64,000 nucleotides of DNA from Actinomadura mexicana. Lineage in GTDB: Bacteria; Actinomycetota; Actinomycetes; Streptosporangiales; Streptosporangiaceae. Below, piece by piece: positions 58,282 to 64,000 of this stretch. Positions within the stretch are counted from its first letter, which is position 1, and each line of letters opens with the position of its first letter. The stretch spans positions 620,001 through 684,000 of the forward strand of contig NZ_FZNP01000002.1 of the NCBI RefSeq assembly GCF_900188105.1, written 5' to 3'. Both the position numbers and the translations under genes were made by a program. Under the pieces are notes generated by a model. It saw only the letters and a list, made by a program, of their open reading frames with translations, searched no databases and had not been told where the DNA came from.

Positions 58282-59019
58282 ATGGGTGAGAAGGCGATTC
58301 CGATCTTTCCGTGCCGGTCGATAGAGCCGACCTGGGACTTCTACCGGTCGCTCGGTTTCGAGCAGACCACCTGGCAGACGCGACCCAACCCGTACCTCGC
58401 GGTCCGGCGCGGCGACGTCGAACTGCAGTTCTTCGGGTGGAAGAAACATGATCCGGCCGCGTCCATGAACATGTGCTACATCATCACGACGCAGGTGGAC
58501 ACCCTGTACGAGGCGTTTCGCGGCGGGCTCCGCGAGGCTCTCGGCCGGGTCCCGACCCGGGGGCTTCCCCGGCTGAGCGCAGTGCGGGACATGTCCTACG
58601 GCGTCCGGCAGTTCCTGCTCAGCGACCCGGACGGGCTTCAGCTCCGCATCGGCCAGGCCATCTCAGACGACACGCGGCATGCGCCCGTCCCGGAGGAGAA
58701 GGTGGCCCGGGCCTTCCACATGGCCGCGCTCCTGGGCGAGTCGAAGGGGGACCATCGCGCCGCTGCCCGGATCCTCGATCGGCTGCTGCGGTCGGCTGAG
58801 GCGCTGTCCCCGTCCGAGCGGCTGAAGGCCCTGGTCCTGCGCGCCGACGCGGCCGCCCACCTGGAGGAGTGGCCTCGCGTCCGCGCCCTCACGGCCGAGG
58901 CCCGCGCGATCGACCTGCCCGACCCGTCCGAGCTGGGCGACGACCTCGGCCGCCTGGCCGACCTCGAAGCCGCCGTCCCCGTCGACGATCCGACCGCACC
59001 GCCCAGAGGCACGCCCTGA
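58282..59019 (+). CDS. VOC family protein with C-terminal helical extension
   Basis: 245 residues. The N-terminal part is a bleomycin-resistance-like VOC domain (IPIFPCRSIEPTWDFYRSLGF, about 6-26; LSDPDGLQLRIGQ, about 113-125), the C-terminal part (about 140-245) is helical and TPR-like (AAARILDRLLRSAEALSPSE), which is unusual in this family. There is no ribosome-binding site and the promoter sits directly upstream, so the mRNA is probably leaderless. Confidence 0.8.
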   Translation: MGEKAIPIFPCRSIEPTWDFYRSLGFEQTTWQTRPNPYLAVRRGDVELQFFGWKKHDPAASMNMCYIITTQVDTLYEAFRGGLREALGRVPTRGLPRLSAVRDMSYGVRQFLLSDPDGLQLRIGQAISDDTRHAPVPEEKVARAFHMAALLGESKGDHRAAARILDRLLRSAEALSPSERLKALVLRADAAAHLEEWPRVRALTAEARAIDLPDPSELGDDLGRLADLEAAVPVDDPTAPPRGTP

Positions 59020-59846
59020 CCGGATTCCGTGCGGGTGAAAACGCGGGTGGCGGGACCTGACGACGTTGATCGCCCCGCGGCGGCCGCCGGGCCGGCCGCC
59101 GGTGCGGGCCGAGACGAGGCTCAGCCTCGTGCTGCCCTCGACGGGTGCGCTGTTGGGGACGCGGCTGGGGATTGCTGTGGGCAACGCTGTCCACCGGTGC
59201 GGTGAGGTTGTGGAGGGATTTTGCCCACAGGCTGTGAACGGGGTGTGGAGAATGTCGGCGCAGAGTGGGTTCTCCTGCTGGTCAGCGGCTTTTCCACGAC
59301 GTGGACAACTCGGCGCGCGGGTTGGGGGCGGGCTGGGGAAGAATGTGGACGCGGAGTCGCGTGGCCGTACCCAGGTTGTGCACGAGGGTTATCCACAGGC
59401 TGTGGATTATGTGGACGGACGGGCGACCTCGGTCATGATGGGAAGGGTGGCGGCCGACGTGCCGTCCGGACCGTGGAAAGCCCGGTTGTTCTGGGGATCC
59501 GCCTGTGGACGCGTCCCCGGAAAGCCCTGCTGCGACGACGGGGGAGGTGTGCGCAACGGTTACCCACAGCTTGTGGATAACACCTTCTGGAGCTCCCCGG
59601 CGGATGTGACATCTCGCCTGATCTCCTGATCTGGCGCGGCGGGCGGGCCGGCTCCTGCTCAGACGAGCACCACCGGGTCTGGGCAGGTCGGTGAGCATGT
59701 CGGCGGCGTCCCCCGGAACGCGACGAACCGGGGTTCGGGCCTCGTGGATCGTGACGGCTGCAAGAAAGAGCGGCCCTCGTACGCACGGGTACGAGGGCCG
59801 GTTGTAGAGGCGGTGCCGGGAGGGGGCTCCGCCGGGTGGCGGGTGC
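59020..59846. other. Intergenic region with dense DnaA-box cluster
   Basis: 827 bp with no convincing gene. Perfect boxes: 59389-59397 (TTATCCACA) and 59572-59580 (TGTGGATAA). One-mismatch: 59176-59184 (TGTGGGCAA), 59221-59229 (TTGCCCACA), 59300-59308 (CGTGGACAA), 59401-59409 (TGTGGATTA), 59560-59568 (TTACCCACA). Further two-mismatch boxes at 59344, 59409 and 59503. The density rivals oriC. Confidence 0.75.
59771..59800 (-). terminator. Terminator of the DUF3307-like gene
   Basis: 12-bp stem (59771-59782 with 59789-59800, arms CGGCCCTCGTAC). On the minus strand it is followed by CTCTTTCTTG. Confidence 0.8.
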
Positions 59847-60353
59847 TTACGCCGCTACTGCCGTCACGACGGAGGCGATGAAGATCCACCACCAGTGCCA
59901 CGCCTGGTCCAGGGCGTACCGCCCCGTCCCCAGCACGGTGTTGTCGTCCTTGCCGTCGCGCGGGGCGCCGAGCCGGTAGAAGGACCCCACGTCCTCTCCC
60001 TTGAGCCCCTGGAGTTTGTCGACGAGTTCGGCCAGGCGCTCCAGGGTGGTCCGACGGTCGGCCCAGTAGTGGGTGACCGCCGAGACCAGTTGTCCGAGGG
60101 TGAAGCTGAACAGCGAGATCCGCAGGTCGAAGAGCGCCCACATCATGCCGACGATCAGCGAAGTGCAAACGGTGTAGGACACAACGTGCCGAAGGCATGC
60201 CAGGCGCCCCTTCCACATGTGGGCGCCGTGCAGACCCTTGTCCCTGTCCTGGGCCTTGGTCTGGACCCAGTGGTCGCCGACGTTGTGCGCGATGAGCATC
60301 GAAACCAGCACGACCACGAAGGTCAGGGCAGTGACGATCTTGTCCGGAGACAT
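59847..60353 (-). CDS. DUF3307-like membrane protein
   Basis: 168 residues. Begins MSPDKIVTALTFVVVLVSML and has the family-like HNVGDHWVQT (about 24-33), then three further hydrophobic segments (LRHVVSYTVCTSLIVGMMWAL, FSFTLGQLVSAV, WHWWWIFIASVVTAV). ATG 60353 preceded by GAGGTGA. Homologues occur on actinomycete mobile elements; function unknown. Confidence 0.65.
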   Translation of the reverse strand: MSPDKIVTALTFVVVLVSMLIAHNVGDHWVQTKAQDRDKGLHGAHMWKGRLACLRHVVSYTVCTSLIVGMMWALFDLRISLFSFTLGQLVSAVTHYWADRRTTLERLAELVDKLQGLKGEDVGSFYRLGAPRDGKDDNTVLGTGRYALDQAWHWWWIFIASVVTAVAA

Positions 60354-60688
60354 GTTCACCTCACGGTGTCTGAGTTGTCGGCCCGGGAAGACCCGGGCGG
60401 CCGGCTCCGAGCGCCGGATGATCAATACCGTTTCACAGGAGTGCCCGACTCGTGGCCGGACCGCCGCGCGATGGGGGCCGCAGCAGAGGGGCTGACGGTG
60501 CCTGCGGGGCCGCGGGTGTGATCGGGATGAGGTCGGGGGTGCTTTTTCGTTGGTCTGGTCATGACCCGCCCTACTCGGCTCGGCGCCACGGAGGCGAGTG
60601 TCGCGCCACGCCCGGCGGCACAGTGGATTTCGCGCTCCGATCGGCCCGAAGGCCAAGCCGGGCCGTGCGGGAAGGCCGCTCCGACCTG
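60354..60688. other. Intergenic region
   Basis: 335 bp between the divergent DUF3307-like gene and the SOS-box gene. Nothing recognisable beyond the promoters. Confidence 0.4.
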
Positions 60689-60702
60689 CGAACATCTGTT
60701 CG
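60689..60702. promoter_or_regulatory. LexA (SOS) box
   Basis: CGAACATCTGTTCG, a perfect match to the actinobacterial/Bacillus LexA consensus CGAAC-N4-GTTCG. It ends 21 bp before the start of the small gene and overlaps the -35 position of TACCCT (60712-60717). Confidence 0.85.
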
Positions 60703-60723
60703 AACGCGTGCTACCCTCGCCGC

Positions 60724-60957
60724 ATGGGGCAGTTGCTGAACGAGCCGATCCGAGCCGAGCACGACCCGGCGGGACGGCTCACCGCGTACGAGTGGCGAGG
60801 GACGCGCTACGCGGTGGACGCGGTGCTGAAGACCTACGGCTCGGCCCAGGAGGGCAGGGTCTACCGGTTCCGGGTCACCGGCGCGGAGGGCGTTGCCGTC
60901 GTGGAGCTCGGTCGTGACGAGGACCGCTGGCGGCTCCGGCACGTCTTCTCGGCCTGA
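60724..60957 (+). CDS. DUF6504-like small protein under LexA control
   Basis: 77 residues: MGQLLNEPIRAE, then YEWRGTRYAVDAVLKTYG and RWRLRHVFSA at the end. The WRG.RY and RWRL motifs recall DUF6504, a family often next to ImuB/DnaE2 mutagenesis genes in actinomycetes. No ribosome site; the -10-like TACCCT is 6 bp upstream, so leaderless. The consensus LexA box makes damage induction likely. Confidence 0.65.
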   Translation: MGQLLNEPIRAEHDPAGRLTAYEWRGTRYAVDAVLKTYGSAQEGRVYRFRVTGAEGVAVVELGRDEDRWRLRHVFSA

Positions 60958-61855
60958 CCGGCGCCCGGATGGCGGGGTCCCGCTCGACGCCCGGGGAGCC
61001 GACCGGACACTGTGGACGCGTGTGGGCGGCATCCAGGGCGCGCCGCTCGATCTGCTGACGGCCCGCATCGGCCGCCGGCACTACGCGCCGCACACCCACG
61101 ACGAGTACGCGATCGGCGTCACCGTCGACGGCTTGGAGACGATGATCTACCGGGGCGAGAGGATCTACTCGCCGGCCGGCAGCGTCGTCGTGATCGAGCC
61201 GGGCGAGGCGCACACCGGTGGTCCGGCGCGTCCGGAGGGCTTCGCGTACCTGTGTCTCTACCCCGCCGCCGAACTGCTGGGCGCGGCGACGACCGCGGAG
61301 CCCGGCCCGGTCCTGGCCGCACCGCACTTCGCGAGCCCGATCGTCGACGACCGGGGGCTCGGTGAGGCGCTGCGCATCGCCCACCATGCCCTGAGGCTCG
61401 GCGCCGACCCGCTTGAGGGCGAGTCACGGCTGCTCGGCGTGCTGGGCGCGCTCGTCCGGCGGCACGCGGCGTCCGGCCCGAAGGCGGTCCCGGCCCACCG
61501 CCGGACCGAGGCCGGACGCATCGCGAGCACGGTCGCGACCCGCCTTTCCGACGAACTGCTCGCCCCGCCGACGCTCGCCGAAGTCGCCACCGACCTGGGG
61601 CTGTCGCGTTACCAGCTGCTGCGCGCCTTCCGGGACGCGATGGGCATGCCGCCGTACGCGTGGCTCGCCCAGCACCGGGTGGCCCGCGCTCGGGCGCTGC
61701 TCGACGCGGGACACCGTCCGGCCGAGGCGGCGACACTCGTCGGGTTCGCCGACCAGGCGCATCTCACCCGCTGGTTCCGCCGCGTGCTGGGCGTCACCCC
61801 GGGCGTTTACCGCAACAGCGTTCAAGACAGCACATCTCGCCGGCCCTCATTCTGA
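60914..61855 (+). CDS. AraC family transcriptional regulator
   Basis: 313 residues. N-terminal cupin-like ligand domain (HYAPHTHDEYAIGVTVDG, about 56-73; GSVVVIEPGEAHTGGP), C-terminal AraC helix-turn-helix pair with LAEVATDLGLSRYQLLRAFRD (about 221-241) and PAEAATLVGFADQAHLTRWFRR (about 273-294). GTG 60914 is chosen (GGAG at 7 bp), overlapping the upstream gene by 44 bp; a later GTG at 61022 is possible. May control the EamA transporter gene downstream. Confidence 0.87.
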   Translation: MTRTAGGSGTSSRPDRRPDGGVPLDARGADRTLWTRVGGIQGAPLDLLTARIGRRHYAPHTHDEYAIGVTVDGLETMIYRGERIYSPAGSVVVIEPGEAHTGGPARPEGFAYLCLYPAAELLGAATTAEPGPVLAAPHFASPIVDDRGLGEALRIAHHALRLGADPLEGESRLLGVLGALVRRHAASGPKAVPAHRRTEAGRIASTVATRLSDELLAPPTLAEVATDLGLSRYQLLRAFRDAMGMPPYAWLAQHRVARARALLDAGHRPAEAATLVGFADQAHLTRWFRRVLGVTPGVYRNSVQDSTSRRPSF

Positions 61856-61954
61856 GCGTCCGCCGGGTCGAATCCCGGGTGCCAGGCCGATCGCGAACGC
61901 GCCCGCTCCATGAGGCTCTGGGCGCGGGGGCGGCGGTCGAGAACGGAGGTCGGG

Positions 61955-62917
61955 TTGAGTCGCCGCGGCTGGATGCTGTTCGCGTTGATGAGCGTGCTGT
62001 GGGGCATCCCCTATCTGTTGATCAAGGTGGCGGTCGAGAGCGTCTCGGTCCCCATGGTGGTGTTCGCCCGCACCGCGCTGGGCGCGCTCGTCCTGCTGCC
62101 GCTGGCGCTCAGGGCCGGGCGGCTGGGCGCGGTCCGCCGCCACTGGCGCCCGCTCCTGGCGTTCACCGCGGTGGAGATCCTCGGTCCGTGGGCGCTGCTG
62201 TCGGACGCCGAGAACCGGCTGACCAGCTCCATGACGGGGCTGCTCATCGCCGCCGTCCCCATCATCGGCGTGGTGCTCGCCCGGTTCACCGGGGACGCCG
62301 AGCGGCTCGGGCCGCTCCGGTGGGCGGGACTGCTGGTCGGCCTGGCCGGTGTCGGCGTGCTCGCCGGGCCGCACCTCGGCGGCGGCAGCGCGCAAGCGAT
62401 CGGCGAGGTCATGCTGGTCGCGGTCGGGTACGCGATCGCCCCGATGATCGCCACCCGGCGCCTCCAGGACCTGCCGAGCCTGCACCTGGCCGCGTTCTCG
62501 CTGACGATCGCCGCACTCGCCTACACCGGCCCGGCCGTCGCCACCTGGCCGGGCGCCATGCCCGGCGGACGCGTCCTCGCCGCACTCATCGCCCTCGGCC
62601 TGGTCTGCACCGCGCTGGCGTTCATCGTGTTCTTCGAGCTCATCCGGGAGGTCGGCACCTCCCGGGGCATGGTGTTCACCTACGTGAACCCGGCCGTGGC
62701 GGTCGCGGGCGGCGTCGCCCTGCTCGGCGAGCCCCTCACCGGGACGATCGTCGCGTCCTTCGTGCTGATCCTCGGCGGCTCCGTCCTCGCCACCGCGCGC
62801 CGCTCCCCGGCGCCCGCTCCCGCAGCACCCCCGCCTGGCGACAGCAGCACCGCCCACGCCCCCGAACCCACCGCCCCCGAACCCACCGCCCCCGAACCCA
62901 CCGCCCCCGAGCATTGA
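61955..62917 (+). CDS. EamA/DMT family transporter
   Basis: 320 residues with about 10 helices (first FALMSVLWGIPYLLIKVAVE, about 8-27; last ASFVLILGGSVLAT, about 263-276), two EamA repeats. TTG start at 61955 with GGAGG at 5 bp. The C-terminus ends in three perfect EPTAP repeats. Probably a metabolite exporter; AraC-EamA pairs are common. Substrate unknown. Confidence 0.87.
   Translation: MSRRGWMLFALMSVLWGIPYLLIKVAVESVSVPMVVFARTALGALVLLPLALRAGRLGAVRRHWRPLLAFTAVEILGPWALLSDAENRLTSSMTGLLIAAVPIIGVVLARFTGDAERLGPLRWAGLLVGLAGVGVLAGPHLGGGSAQAIGEVMLVAVGYAIAPMIATRRLQDLPSLHLAAFSLTIAALAYTGPAVATWPGAMPGGRVLAALIALGLVCTALAFIVFFELIREVGTSRGMVFTYVNPAVAVAGGVALLGEPLTGTIVASFVLILGGSVLATARRSPAPAPAAPPPGDSSTAHAPEPTAPEPTAPEPTAPEH
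62861..62905 (+). repeat. Three perfect 15-bp tandem repeats
   Basis: CCCGAACCCACCGCC three times (62861-62875, 62876-62890, 62891-62905), coding PEPTA in the transporter tail. In-frame copy-number change is possible. Confidence 0.9.
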
Positions 62918-62922
62918 CCCTG

Positions 62923-62958
62923 CCCGACCACCCGGTCCTACCGGTGCCGGGTGTCGGG
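62923..62958. terminator. Bidirectional terminator between transporter and M64-like gene
   Basis: 12-bp stem with one bulged C (62923-62935 with 62947-62958) between convergent stops. Confidence 0.7.
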
Positions 62959-62959
62959 G

Positions 62960-64000
62960 TCAGCGAAGGGTGGCGATGAACTTGCCGGGCTTGCCGAGGT
63001 TCCCGGCCGGGTCGATCGCGCGGTACTCGATGGTGTGACGGCCCTTCCCGAGCCTGCCGTAGGTGAGGCTGTCGATGATCGTGCCGTTCTCGGTGAACAG
63101 CCAGGGAGCGGACGAGTCGGTCGGCCAGCCGAAGTAGTTGAACCAGCCGTCGCCGTCCACGCGGAACTCGGAGACGACCACGCCTGGACGGTCGTCCGCG
63201 CCGGCGAGCCGCATGGTGAAGGGGCCGTCGAATACGTATTCGGGCGTCCGCCCTGGACGGACCCGGCTCTGTGCCGCCTTGGACAGTTCGTACGCCACTG
63301 TCGGCGCCTGCGCGTCGATCGTCCAAGTGCGGGTGTTGGAGCCGACCCGTGCGACGAGCGTGTGCGTGCCCTTCGCCAAGCGGAACCGTCCGAGATCGAT
63401 GTCTCGGTCGCCGCCGCGTACACGGCGCCCGTCCAGTACCCAATTCACCTTGGGCACACTCTGCACCGGGTGGGTCGTCTCCACATAGACGACGGAATCG
63501 CCGCCTACTGGCTTGTCAGTCGGCGTGGACGATGTGAAGTCGACAGGCACGTTCTCAGGCGCGGTGGTCACGCCGGTGTCGACCGTCCATGTGCGCACCT
63601 GCGTGAGTGCGGCGGACGACCGGATGGCCGGATCCCGGACGAAGCCGGTGGGGTCGGTGACCGTCGCCTCGACCGTGTGGGTGCCCTTCCGTAGGTGCAG
63701 CCTGGACAGGTCGAGGTTCGCGCCTCGTCCAACTGTCTTCCGATCGACCGTCCATGCGATGGACAACGGGTGACCGGTCGGATGCATCGTTTCGACCCAC
63801 AGCACACGGTCGTCGCCCACCGGCGCGTTCGTGGGCGTGTTCGCCTGGACGAGGTTGACCTTGCCTGAGATCCGCTGGGTCATCCGTTCACGCGCGACCT
63901 GGTCGTAGTAGTAGCCAAGCGTCTTCATCATGGAGTGCTGGCTGGGCCTCCACACGCCCTTACTTGAGTAGAGGCCACCCTCGAACCGTCCGATGGTGCC
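62960..64000 (-). CDS. M64-type metallopeptidase, C-terminal part (5' end beyond window)
   Basis: 346 codons visible, reading on the minus strand from the right edge. Begins GTIGRFEGGLYSSKGVWRPS and has RPSQHSMMKTLGYYYDQVARERM, characteristic of the end of M64 (IgA-peptidase-like) catalytic domains; then beta-sandwich/repeat domains with two copies of a segment of the type KGTHTVEATVTDP / KGTHTLVARVG and a final WFNYFGWPTDSSAPW region. Likely secreted. The catalytic HExxH lies beyond the window, so activity cannot be judged. Confidence 0.72.
   Translation of the reverse strand, partial: GTIGRFEGGLYSSKGVWRPSQHSMMKTLGYYYDQVARERMTQRISGKVNLVQANTPTNAPVGDDRVLWVETMHPTGHPLSIAWTVDRKTVGRGANLDLSRLHLRKGTHTVEATVTDPTGFVRDPAIRSSAALTQVRTWTVDTGVTTAPENVPVDFTSSTPTDKPVGGDSVVYVETTHPVQSVPKVNWVLDGRRVRGGDRDIDLGRFRLAKGTHTLVARVGSNTRTWTIDAQAPTVAYELSKAAQSRVRPGRTPEYVFDGPFTMRLAGADDRPGVVVSEFRVDGDGWFNYFGWPTDSSAPWLFTENGTIIDSLTYGRLGKGRHTIEYRAIDPAGNLGKPGKFIATLR

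Noticed and set aside
59066..59629. 187-residue frame in the DnaA-box cluster
   Set aside because: Contains the DnaA boxes, has no conserved residues and a poor start; treated as non-coding.

Overview
The window is very GC-rich (third-position GC bias, frequent GTG and TTG starts) and carries the origin-proximal block of a high-GC Gram-positive chromosome. Protein features (long Pro/Gly-rich tails on the penicillin-binding proteins, MurJ, ParA and DnaA) and gene order (ponA-padR-ino1, pcnA-DUF6049-murJ-pseudokinase, sigM-antisigma-trxB-trxA, parB-parA-rsmG-jag-yidC-yidD-rnpA-rpmH-dnaA-dnaN-gnd-recF-dciA-gyrB-gyrA-DUF3566-tRNA-Ile) point to an actinomycete, most likely an Actinomadura-like member of Thermomonosporaceae. 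The genus is inferred from general familiarity, not from a search.

Layout. 1-6131: two tandem class A penicillin-binding proteins on the minus strand, with similar promoter/leader regions. 6500-8500: a PadR regulator with an inverted-repeat operator, then inositol-3-phosphate synthase. 8600-15610: oligopeptide-binding lipoprotein, MFS transporter, an orphan bioA coupled to pcnA, and a YbaK-type deacylase. 15776-21715: cell-wall export block (DUF6049 membrane protein, MurJ flippase, separate pseudokinase). 21887-25583: SigM, its anti-sigma factor, a dienelactone hydrolase and the thioredoxin system. 25668-28745: GNAT, aminotransferase and a D-Ala-D-Ala ligase-like enzyme. 27780-32055: parS sites around parAB. 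32364-36239: rsmG, jag, yidC, yidD, rnpA, rpmH. 36240-43600: origin region with dnaA, dnaN, gnd, recF, dciA. 43959-49536: gyrB, gyrA, DUF3566 protein. 49626: tRNA-Ile(GAT).

Downstream of the tRNA the ordered core ends and an accessory stretch begins (about 49.7-64 kb). It holds a chimeric gene remnant, small membrane proteins, an ECF42-type sigma factor with its YCII/DGPF partner, small enzymes (VOC, DHFR-like), a DUF1269 protein, an intradiol dioxygenase beside a run of 44 G, a leaderless VOC-domain gene, a non-coding stretch packed with DnaA-box-like sequences, a small DUF6504-like gene under a consensus LexA box, an AraC regulator, an EamA transporter and the C-terminal part of an M64-like metallopeptidase that runs off the right edge.

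How it fits together. The left and centre encode replication initiation, segregation, ribosome/RNase P/membrane-insertase biogenesis and peptidoglycan synthesis, with many 4-bp ATGA/GTGA stop-start overlaps that imply translational coupling. The most interesting non-routine signals are: perfect DnaA boxes that lie outside the dnaA-dnaN gap, including a second dense cluster about 20 kb away; the SOS-box-controlled small gene; the 320-bp out-of-frame overlap of the DUF6049 and murJ genes; the duplicated PBP promoters; and the 44-G homopolymer.
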